Shown one piece after another: positions 13,801 through 23,990 of a stretch of 64,000 nt of DNA. The translations under genes were made by a program, and so were the position numbers. Under the pieces are notes generated by a model, which was given only the letters and a program-made list of their open reading frames with translations, had not been told where the DNA came from and did no database searches. Location: positions 4,847,613 to 4,911,612 of the forward strand of contig CM074804.1 of the NCBI GenBank assembly GCA_037447605.1, in the 5' to 3' direction. Positions within the stretch are counted from its first letter, which is position 1; every line of letters begins with the position of its first letter. This stretch comes from Zygnema circumcarinatum (Eukaryota > Streptophyta > Zygnematophyceae > Zygnematales > Zygnemataceae).

Positions 13801-16628
13801 CAGACCACGATAGCTTCTAAAAATGAACAACGTACCAAGCACATGGGCCGTCACTACACTTGGTAGATTCTGCAAGAAAATGCTCTGAGTCGGCAAATCT
13901 GGAGAATGGATAAACCACAACAGAGCATGATTCTGGTGAGAGTGGCAAATTTTAACTCTGCTGCGTTGCCCGCAAAAAAACATGCCAATGTGCAGGGCTT
14001 GAAGCCTAGATTTAGGGCTTCTGCTGCATATGGTTCTCATTTACAAACTCAAAACGATGTTCTCAAATTAGTAAAAAAATCAATCTAATAACCAATCTAG
14101 GTGATCAATCTGGCACTACTTCTCTCCACACTAACATCAAATGATACATGCATGGTCGCCTTCAGCAATCGGCACACATGACATTCTATATTCGCGAAGC
14201 TTTAAGCGTCCAGGCCTTACTATGGCAGGGTGGCAGGTCATAAACTCGCCAAGTCATGTCAACAGCTATCCCATGAGTTGCGCGGAACATTGCTGTTCGG
14301 GAGAGTCTCGCTCGGCCCCTCCCAATAAACCACTTGCTGCGATCTTGACCTCCCAGTTCTGCAGGCAGGCAGTGAAACACCATTAAGCATCTCTGTGGAC
14401 TTCCTGTGACAAGACTGGCGTACTTGCCTAAATTCACAGGTCCCTCATCACAATGAGGGAGTTGATGAAATCATTAACTCAGCACACTTGAACAACCAAC
14501 ATCTGAAGCTGCAATCACCACTTCGCTAGCAAGTCTTTGACAAAATCAGACCACCCACCATATCCTATGCACGATATTTACAATCCTATCTACCAACCAC
14601 CTTTTCTGGAACTGCAGGAAGTCACAATTAGCTGCCTTGTCCGGTACCCGTAGCTTGCAGCACATTCATCTTCACACCATGGTCAGACTCGCTACAACTC
14701 GCTGCCATCACGCCACGTGACCTCGGAACTCGGCTCACGTGATTCAGCATGGTCCGAGCCGAGGACTGCGCCTCTCGTGCAGCCAACCGTCCACCCTCCA
14801 TCCCCATTCAGTCGCTCTATGGCGGCAGACACTGCCACGACATCTCCCTCCTCTACATGCGCGCTGCAGGCATACACTCCAGGCACAAAAACCTGCAGCA
14901 AGCGGGAAACCAAAACAAACAAATACCCAGTGGAATACGAGGATCTGGTGAAAAACAAGCAAACAAACAAGAAAGCATGAAAAATAACCAAGCAATTTCT
15001 GCATACGCTCATGGTGTTTTGTGCCAGTCAAAAGCAAGCATCCACTTTTCTCCGCCAAGATTAGAATACAAGAGATTGATTATTGATAGAAAGGTTTCGA
15101 ATGAGCAAGCAACTGAATCTAGCTATGCTCAGACAATGCAATGCTAATGCAGACGCTAGAGTCAGTGACCTGCAAAGTTCAGTCGAGCTACGCCAGACAT
15201 CGAATCAGAGGCTGGAAGAGGTTTGCAGCCATTTGTTTAAGTGGCACATTTATCAAATTTCCACGCTTAGCAGGAGGCCCTTCATGACAAAAAGTGGAGA
15301 AAAATTGTGTGAATGTTTCATTCCGCGAATACATGAAAATAGGATCTAATCACAGGCATATTTGCAGATGTAAGGGCACACCGACCACACGGTGTAGAGC
15401 AGTTTGATCGAAAGCAGACCGTGGCACGGCACCCGGAAAGAACAAAAAATGCCCAAAACAAACAAACTATTTTTCATGCTTACTTGTGCGCCTCGAAGGA
15501 CAGCTTCTGCACATTTTCGGCTCACAACCACCTCCTTCATGTTGCCACCATTCTCAACTATATATTCCACCTCATGGGGACCAGAACCCTGTAGCATTAT
15601 CACACCTGGCAGGTCGGCATGCTCCCAGCAATTTGGCTCGACTACGTTCCTAGATTCTGCCAAACTGCCGTGTGTGTCTTGCAGTGCACTCTTTGACCGT
15701 TCCCGAAACAGAATTTTGATAGCGGCCATGGCATCTCGGGTGGTTGTATGCAAGGTGTTGACTCGGAGGCAGGAATGAATAGGCGGTCGGCTGCAAAACA
15801 AGTAAAGCAGCTCAGCTTTGAAGTCCCAGATCGTGCGAAGCTGGTAAAAGATGGGCAGGTGAAGACCAAAGATATCCCGGACCACTGTGTTGAATGCTCA
15901 TTCAGTTGATTTCAATAGTGCTTGTGGTTTTTGGGACTTTGAAGACAGGCAAGGTTCGGTAATTTCTTATACCACAAAGTCACTAGTTAAATAATCCTGC
16001 ACAATACAATGATGCAAGCATGCATATTAATTGACACGATGAAAATGTAGCGTCTAGTCAGCCTCTATTAACCTTTCGTGAACACAAATTTCCTCTTCAC
16101 TTAAACAAACCTCCCATAATACATTGTTGTGACAAGCTTTCAAGTCTTCAGATTGCCACTAATATCGAGATAGTTCTAAACCTCTCTGCTCGCGATGTCA
16201 CTACCCCATCGGCACAAAAGTAAACATATTCTCAAAACGAAAAGGTTAAAGGGTGGTTTTGTCTGCGCATACAATTCGATTACCTTAAGCTTTGGGCTCT
16301 TCACTACAATTGGATTGCTCAGACATTTCCTAAAGCTACGGAAAGCGCTTAAGGAATGCAGTGCAAGTTTCTCCATGTTCCCTTTGCCTCCCAAGAGTCG
16401 TCATTGTAACATCACCAACAGCCGTTCTTGTCTCAATAGCCATGACCGCACTCACCATAAAGCTTCGCTTACTCTGTTGAAATGGTCGTCTCCGTAAGCA
16501 CGTCTCATATACATTTCCACATCTGTATTCCAATCCAGCCATGGCTGAAAGCTCCAATTACTTCCACAATCTCTCAAGGTCCTGGATGCTGTCGAACTCT
16601 GCGTGCCTTCGACTGCAGACGATGCCAT
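10802..16628 (-). CDS. NSUN6-like RNA (cytosine-5)-methyltransferase with PUA domain, 12 exons, 572 aa
   Basis: This is a SAM-dependent m5C methyltransferase of the NOL1/NOP2/Sun family; animal NSUN6 methylates C72 of tRNA-Cys/Thr and some mRNAs. Exons: 16456-16628, 15484-15790, 14739-14892, 14221-14358, 13836-13898, 13402-13523, 12967-13153, 12437-12636, 12051-12151, 11665-11746, 11220-11284, 10802-10928. The N-terminal part (DWNTDVEMYMRRAYG) and an internal PUA domain (exons 2-4) precede the catalytic fold. SAM motif I is DMCAAPGGK (288-296). The two family cysteines are Cys435 in DAPCS and Cys483 in STCTINP. The C-terminus DTIGFFIAKF matches NSUN6. A Lys/Arg-rich insert (about 392-411) precedes motif IV. 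An apparent stop at 12872-12874 falls in the predicted intron 12637-12966. The chosen ATG (ACCATGG context) could be replaced by one at 16715. Confidence 0.9.
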
Positions 16629-17288
16629 GGTTCTGCCTCCGAGTGATGGCAGCAGAACCACGCCAGTGAGCTTCTCCAAAAGATCGGATCGGCATCGGAT
16701 GTTGCAAGGGGTCATCAGATGTCAAGTTATGGGCAATCTGAAGTTACGTAAAAAAACATGTTTTCTAGGATTCAGGACAAACAAAAGTTTCTCATTGGAC
16801 AAGAACTTTTTCTTAGCGGAAAGCAGTACGAGAAATGTTTTCGTCTCGGACATCGTCTGCCCGGAAATTGAACGTATCGGGTATCGGGCAGGTGGATGAA
16901 AATTTCTTACGTAAAACAAATTACAAATAGTCCTAACAACAAGGATGTGGCATTGATTGTGAAAAATAGTCTTTCTCCCCTGAATGACTGCTTTGCAGGG
17001 TAAAGTTTTCTGAGTTTTCGTCACTCAGATTGCCACCCCCCTCTCCCTAGTGGACCCATGGAGTACTCCTATAGGCAATCTTTGGGTTGCTGAAAATGCT
17101 TGAGGCGGGACATTTGGAATTACTTTTTCTGCTTGGCAAGCAGAACGTATTTCTTTTATCTGAACTTAGTGCATCCATCAACAAAGGACAATATAAGGAG
17201 AGGTTAACGGGCTTCTCCACATTGCTGTGCATTTTGTGCTTATACATTGAGTTGGATCAATCGACAGGACTCTTGCAAGCTCGAAACT
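16629..17288. promoter_or_regulatory. Divergent promoter region, NSUN6-like / sirtuin
   Basis: The NSUN6-like gene (minus) and the sirtuin (plus) start from opposite sides of this 660-bp stretch, so it should carry both promoters. A TATA-like ATATAAGG at about 17191 lies roughly 100 bp before the sirtuin ATG. No protein-like frame is present. A short upstream exon of the sirtuin cannot be excluded. Confidence 0.5.
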
Positions 17289-20200
17289 ATGACACATTCC
17301 AACAGAATGCCGAGAACCGGCCATGGAATGACTGCCTGTGGCATGCAGGAACTTTTTGACTCTCCTGAAACTCTGAAAAAGAAGGTGAAACAGTTGGCGG
17401 ACATTCTGAGGACAAGCAAGTATACGGTGGTATGCTTGTCCATGCACTTTCTTCTCCCCCTGTTTACCCGTGTGCAAACATCTCTGTGGTTTTTGGTCTC
17501 TCGTGTTCCTCTCCTTCGTTGACGGTGGACCTTGTCGCTGAATTTTTTTCTCTTAAAGAGCGTTTGTTCGGTTATTTGCTATGCTAAAGGAAGTATGGCG
17601 TTGCCGTTGGCTCGTATTGCTGAGCCACTATTCGCAAGCTGCTTCTACGTCCCGCTGGATGGATTAATGTTTCTTGTGCACTTACGAAGAGACTCTTTCG
17701 TGCTAATACTACGCCACTTTGCCGAGAATCAGTCCTGGCGCTTTGTTTCATTTGCATCTAGCAGTCAGAATCAAAGCTGCATCGTTTAATTCTCTGCATC
17801 TTTGAGTTCTCTTTCGTTATCCGTTGGGGTTGCTATTTCTAGCACTGCAATCAAACTGATTTTTTAGGCGGCGGCGCACCTTCCTGCTGTTCTTGAAACA
17901 CTGTTCACTGGGCTGCTTTCTGTCAATTTCCAGGTGTACACCGGAGCCGGGATCTCGACCTCTGCCGGAATTCCTGACTATCGAGGACCTTCGGGTGTGT
18001 GGACACTGAAAGCGCATGGCAAGGAAGTGGTTGAGCCTGATTTTGGGCAGGTTCGACACGTTTCCTTGAATTCCCCATTGAGTTTGTGCACATTCTGATT
18101 GTTCAAATTTACTTTTCTGCTCCTAAGGAACGTCGATTTCTTACGGATAACCTCCATACTCTCGTTTGGCGAATTTCACTGTGTTCCCCCTTTGAGGATT
18201 GGAAGGGCCAGACGTTTACTCGGGCTGTCAATCAGGAGTTTCATCCAATGCCTTGATTGTATGTCATTTGGTTCAAAAATGTTGTTTTCTTGATGGATGC
18301 TGATTTACGTGCTTTTATCTTGGGTGATTACAGCTGCAACCTACAAGTAGCCATTATGCTATAAAACTTCTGATGAGCAAGAAGCTTGCTCGCCATATAG
18401 TGTCACAAAACATTGATGGTTTACATCGGCGCAGCGGTATTAGCTCCAATCAAATAAGCGAACTTCATGGGAATTACTGCTTGGAATCATGTCCTTCTTG
18501 TGGAGCAGAGTACTTTCGCCCTTTTGCAGTTTGGGGCGGTCTTACATCGGCTCCAGGATCAACTGCTCTCAGCGCAGCAACAGCATCTAAAGCAGTCATG
18601 AAGCTTCGCAGAGAAAGCCTTGGGACTGACACTCGCAGCAAAAACGGCAACGAGTCTCTCGTGGGCAGTGGAAGACAGAGGGGTCGAAAAAGACGTTCAT
18701 CCACCGAATCAGGGACCCTTGAAGTCGCCCCGCTGCCAGCGAAGTTAGACAAAAAGTCAAGGGGAGAAAATGAGGGTGACATTGCTCCTAACGTTGCCGA
18801 CACGACTAAAACAGATTACCCCCAACCTCCCGCAGAAGTCATGAGGTTAGATTCAGAACCGAGGGATGAGTTTTCAAAACAAAGTATGATGGGAATATGC
18901 ATGGCTGACTCTGGTTACTACGGTGCGATCAATCTACCGACCAAAGCAGATTTGTCTTCAAAACAAGGTGTAAGAGCAGATGCACAAGGAAGCAGCGGAT
19001 TCAGAGACGACATGCAAGGGAATGAGCAACCAGTGAGGTGTTTTGTGCGGAGGAGGGAACAGCACAATGTATCTACAGAAAGCGCTAAAAGTGGGAACAA
19101 AATGGTCAATTGGCGCGGAAGGACAAGGTCTGGTCTTGCTCAGCTCTCAAAGAATCCAGAAAACGATGAGGACTTACTTTTGGATATGGGAACGAATTCT
19201 GAGCAAGTTTGCCAGGAGAATACTGATTGTATCAGTATGAAAAACCAGGTGAACAAGGTTGAACAGGAGAATACTAACTTAAATGATCGATTCACTCAGC
19301 GTAGCGAGAGGTCAAAGGGAAAACCTTCCCAGTTACAGGGGTCAGGGAGCATTACTGGTGCTATATATGCACAAGAGTGTGGTGAGAGATCTAAGTACAT
19401 AGAGCAGCAAACAATGGAAGAGGAGAGGTGTAACGAGCTTGTTGGAGAAGTTTTGCTCGGTACGACATTGGATGCTACTGGCAAGGACTTGGATAAAGGT
19501 GCAGAAGGAAAATTACTGACAGGCCAAGCTTGTAAACATGATGAAATGGTGAAGGAGGAAGATTGCGGGCAGATTGTTACTGAGCAAAGCAGCGTGGCTT
19601 TAGGGAGGGCAAGACGTACACGCGCATGGTCGAGTCAACCTAGCGGTCCAGTGGGCAAGGTAGAGGATGAGGCGTTAGAGATACTGAAAAGCAGGGCTGG
19701 AAATACTGCCAATGCAATGAACATTGAACATGAAGGGATTCGTGACGGTGCTTCTGTCGCCGGCCATGATCATCGAACTGGGCGCAAATGCGTACGAAAA
19801 GGTTGCAATGGAGATCTTGTGGACTCCGTTGTGCTATTTGGGGAGAGTATGCCTCTTAAGGTAAAACCATCTCACGTCAGATGTTGTTTCCTGTGCTGAA
19901 TGATGATGGAATGTTGCAAAGACTACACAAACGCGAGTCAGAATCCTCTTGGCTTTCTGTCCTTGTTATGTTAAGTTGTCATTTTTAGTGTGATTTTTGC
20001 AGTGCTTGTAATCTTCTTGATCGGTCCCTCTTCAGTCTGAGTTTGAGTTTGCGCTTGACTACTAGTGCTCCTTGTCATGACCATCTTAGGCTTTGCAAGG
20101 AGCCGAGGAGCATTCAGCGAAAGCCGAGGTAGCGCTCGTCTTGGGCTCCAGTTTGCGAGTAGGACCGGCTTGCGACTTTCCTGGAAATGTCCCTGATCAT

Positions 20201-21623
20201 GGTGGAAAGCTTGTGATTGTCAATTTACAACGTACTCCAATGGATAGGAAGGCTTCATTGGTGAGTCTACATACTCCCCAGGTGTGTCACCTGGAGTTCG
20301 GACAGCTATAGGGTCCAAGTTATTTAGAGTGTCGAACCTGCAGTAGTCAACTTTCTCCATGAGAAAGCTGCAGTGTCCTCTGATCAAGCGTTGAGACTGA
20401 ACTGATGGCATGATGAGGCTATTGAGATAATTCAATAAGGGAAGACCCATAGTTCCTTGTGTATACCAAGCTCTGTCAGACGTTGGAGCTTGCGTTGCAG
20501 AAAGTACAGGAGGTTCGGACAATATATGAAGGAGCTTAGTCGGGACATGAATTTGAGCTTGATCATCCGTCTTTCGACTGCTTTCTTGCAGGTTATTCAC
20601 GGCCGCTGCGATGAAGTTATGGAGCTTCTCCTGGCTGAACTCAATTTGAGTTCCAAAAAACCTCAGAAGTCTACAGGTCCAGACGCCAAGGCGATCCCTG
20701 ATGAAGAACTGAATGCTTCAGCTACTGCTGTGCCGAGAGGCAACTCCACTGTTTTCATGGCTCGAGCTGACCCGAAGAGAGACAAAAAGCGCAGTGGAAG
20801 TGAAAGCCGAAACAGTTTGAGGACAGGAAGTTCGGCCAAAGGGCCACTGAAGGTGAAACTGAAGATTGGGTCCAGTTTAAGGAAGGAATTGGAGGGGCGC
20901 TCTTTGGGGACACTGCCTGCCGTAGAGTCTGAACATTTTTTGAATATTTCGTCAGAAGGTGGGAGGCGTCACTCGAGTAGAAGGCGGAGCATGACATTTG
21001 ATGAAGCAGTGGCCTTCTTGGAGCGCAGCCATAAGGATGGATTCTCGCTTGGCAAAGACATCCTCCATGATAGCATGGGACATGTAAGTGACGACTTGGG
21101 AGAGAGGGGAGTGGCTATTGCTAAGACTAAGCAAGCCAATGGCCTTCATGCTTGTGAAATAGAGGAAACCCCCGAAGGAGCTGCTCAATCCTCCATCGGA
21201 CATGGGGATTTTGATTTTGGCCAAGGGGAGACGCCTGCTGACATTACCGTTAGTTGCCCTCAGCGGGAGCAACAGTCTATGGCTAGCAGTTCATTTTCCA
21301 AGTCACCTTCTCAAGGGGGGCAGGAGGAGGGCGAACCGGTAGGGGAGCAGCCCAATCAATGGCGGAGCTACAAGAGGCGGAGGCAGTTACTATGCTCCGA
21401 GAGCCCGGGGCGTCCATTGAGCAGTGTGACTGACAGGACCAACCAGACGCAACTGGATGATGCTGTCCAACAGGAAGGCAGACATGGAGGAGATGATGGG
21501 TTTCTGGGTTCAGGGGTGTTGACTATCATTCCTGGGTTTTACGAGCCCGCTGATTCGAGATCAAGCGAGCCGAGGATGGGCTCAGCATTGTCGACTAGGA
21601 GAATTGTTTGCTCTGGCGCATAG
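17289..21623 (+). CDS. SIRT7-type (class IV) sirtuin with a very large insert in the zinc module, 5 exons, 995 aa
   Basis: This is an NAD+-dependent protein deacylase, probably nuclear or chromatin-associated like animal SIRT6/7. Exons: 17289-17429, 17934-18050, 18334-19860, 20090-20260, 20592-21623, all in phase. The start of [10 protein letters not shown] through [17 protein letters not shown] (NAD loop), QNIDGLH, catalytic His131 in ELHGN, the zinc pair CPSC (139/142), GSSLRVGPA and the end [19 protein letters not shown] all align best with human SIRT7. The second zinc pair is Cys572/Cys577, so about 429 residues separate the pairs where the family has about 30. The insert is hydrophilic, without a recognised domain, and lies in one uninterrupted exon. 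A 320-residue disordered basic tail follows the catalytic domain. The start ATG is the first in frame; an upstream exon is possible. The window's usual plant sirtuin class would be SIRT6-like SRT1. Confidence 0.9.
18501..20050 (+). other. Insert region of the sirtuin between the two zinc cysteine pairs
   Basis: The coding part from about 18503 to 19790 encodes residues 143-571. It is rich in Glu, Ser, Lys, Gly and Gln, contains Arg/Lys clusters (for example [11 protein letters not shown]) that could act as nuclear signals, and has few hydrophobic stretches. It reads without stops in the same frame as the conserved sequence on both sides, so it is not an unspliced intron by default. The coordinates end in the following intron (19861-20089). 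Confidence 0.7.
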
Positions 21624-22115
21624 GGACATTATTTCAATTACACATTTTTTTTCCAGTCTGTAGGAAGTCTGGAGGGCTACATTGCCTTAGTTTTGTGTGC
21701 ACTTCGCTCTGATTTCAGGGACATTAACGAAAATTTGAATGGATCGCACAAATCATTCTCAATGCGTCTGTCTTCCCGGCCGCTTTTCTCGCACCTTTAC
21801 CGCGGTGAGAATTAGCAGTTCCAACCAGAGGTTCCAAGTATGCCCACGGTGACCCAGCAAGTACGAAATATGCTAGGAAAGCATATTTCCTATTTGCTGC
21901 TTGGGGGCAAACGGCCACTTTTTCAAAAGGGCCGAGACTCGGTCACGGGTCATTATACCTGATTAGAGACACACCTTTTTGCGCCTGCTTCTAGTGCCGA
22001 ATTGGCAGGTAGCGTTCTGCTCGTACTTTCTCTCTCTTTAATAGGCCAATTGGGACCGTTGTCACATTGGTTCTACAGATTGCATTTTTCATGCATGCAC
22101 ATTTGATAAGAAAGG

Positions 22116-22188
22116 AAAATGGCATTGCACTCACGATGGCGAGGCCATTAAATGCACATGGACAAAAGCAGCATGGGGAACCACAAGG
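22116..22188. repeat. Dispersed 72-bp block, copy 2
   Basis: It aligns without gaps to 628-700 at roughly 90% identity (about 7 differences in 72). The shared core includes tcacgatg, acatggacaaaagcagc and atggggaaccac. It has no clear coding sense or terminal repeats in either copy. Confidence 0.8.
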
Positions 22189-22321
22189 GATGCCATCAAA
22201 TGTCATCGAGAACACGCGCTCACGAAGCGGACAAAATTCGCGATGGCCCGCCCATCCAAAAGTCCCAAGGCGCGCAGGAAGCACATAACGACAAATTCAC
22301 TCAGCCAGAAAGGGCCGACAT

Positions 22322-22651
22322 GTACGGACACGCTGAAATTGTACACCGACGGAGCCTCAACTGGACTACAGTAGCTACACGGAAGGGCGGTCGCAGGGAA
22401 CCCGTCCAACCGCGACAACCGCAACGGACAAGCGGACAATGGCAGCAAGTCCCCGTCCAGCCACGCGTCCGTACGGTCGTACCAACGTCCTCCACCGTAC
22501 GGCTACACCGCATCCATCCATCAGAAAGTCAACGCAGGCAGCGCGCGGTTCGTACCGTACGGCCGCCGTTTCCAGATTCCAGAACAAATCCGATATCCAA
22601 ATGAAAAGGCCGTACGGTGTTGCGGCCGTACTGTACTACGATCCGCCGTAC
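22322..22651. repeat. GTAC-rich cluster (GTACGG/CCGTAC motifs)
   Basis: GTAC occurs 12 times in 330 bp (22322, 22341, 22471, 22479, 22497, 22552, 22557, 22612, 22628, 22633, 22648 and adjacent overlap), where about 1.3 would be expected by chance. Most are GTACGG or its complement. GTAC is the core bound by plant SBP/SPL proteins and by algal copper-response regulators, but a decayed tandem repeat would look the same. Confidence 0.75.
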
Positions 22652-23656
22652 AGTAGGTGGTTAGCGCCGCCGCCCGCGGCTCTCGGGGAGGGCGGCAGGG
22701 AAGGCCCCGCGGCCAGGCACCGCCAAATTAGGGAATTCCCTAAAATTCCGATTTTTACTTATTATTATAGGGACAATTTTGAGTTTCATTTTAGGGATTT
22801 GAGGGACCTTTTTTTGTTTTCATACCTTTTTTGTACTTTTTTGGTGCTATTTTTGTAGTTTTTTTGGGTACTTTGGACGGAGTTTTTGTCCCATAGTAGC
22901 ATGCGAATGTCATCACCCACCTCCGAAGTCGAAAAAGCCATCCGTACTTGAACAATCATGCAACCCCTTCAAGGCAAATTTACGACCACAGTTTTTACTT
23001 ACATTTGGATTGTTGCTGATATGTCTAACGACGCATGAAGCATCAGCGTTCGACTCCATTTTCACCCCATGTTGTCATTTATAACAAAATGAATAAATTC
23101 GATTCCTAGAGGCTGCAGAAAAACAAGTATGCGTAGGAGGATGCTCTGAATTTATAATTCAGGATTAAAATTGTATAGTTGAATCGATTCAGATGGGACC
23201 TTCAACCCAAAGAGCAGCTTTCCCTAGGGGTTCCCACAGCCGCAAGCCAAGCGAAGGCTGACTGTCCAAGAACTGAACAATTGAAAATGCAACTCTCTTT
23301 TCTCCAAAGCCCTCACCCAAACCCCTGTGCTGCCCTCCCCACATTTTCGCCAACAAGACGCCACACATATACAAGCAGCCACAAGGCCTGTTTGTGAGTC
23401 CGAGCAGTCACCTTGAGACGCCTCATTTCGTTTTTTTTTTAATTTTTTTTTTCCATATTGAAGAGGCGGCCTTATAATAGGGAATTTCTGAGTTTTATTT
23501 TGACTATTCCAGGGAAATCCTCCAAAAAATCCCTTATTTGACGATGCCTGCCCCCGGCATCCATGCGCCCCAGAGCCCTGGAGGGGAGTACCGGCGCGAC
23601 CGGTCACCGGGGGAGTTGCGCGCGCGGGCGGGCACGGATTGGAGCTGCGCCGCGGT

Positions 23657-23707
23657 GCGAGGGAGGGAGGGAGGGAGGGAGGGAGGGAAGGAAGGAAGGG
23701 AGGAAGG
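23657..23707. repeat. GAGG/GAAG microsatellite
   Basis: About a dozen tandem GAGG units pass into GAAG units, roughly 290 bp before the start codon of the giant acidic/F-box gene. It may lie in its 5' leader or promoter. Confidence 0.9.
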
Positions 23708-23990
23708 GGAGTCGCGCTCGCAGTGTTGAGTGCTTGAGAAAGGGCGGCCTTTTGAAGGTTTCGGGAGTCACATGCGCCGTTCCTCTCTGAGGGAGCCGCA
23801 GCTGACTATAACGGAGGGCAGCTCGCAGTGGATGGCGACACGGGAGGAGCTACATTGCGCATTGTCCACTTACTGCAGTTCCAATTCGAGATTTTAGTGT
23901 TTAGCTCCACTGAAGCCTTTTCACTTCAGTTCATCCACTCTCCTTGCTGTAACCGGATCCCTTCTTATTCAACTAATGGCAGAGTAGGAG

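Larger units (their letters stand above)
21624..23990. other. Intergenic, repeat-rich region before the F-box/LRR gene
   Basis: No gene is visible. It holds a weak inverted-repeat element trace (21965-21990), a good copy of the 72-bp dispersed block (22116-22188), a dense GTAC cluster (22322-22651), an AT-rich block (22728-22860) related in reverse to 432-474, and a GAGG microsatellite (23657-23707). The last few hundred bases should include the promoter and leader of the gene starting at 23991. Confidence 0.6.

Noticed and set aside
17247-17288. An earlier sirtuin start at 17247.
   Set aside because: The codon is TTG, not ATG. The first in-frame ATG is at 17289.
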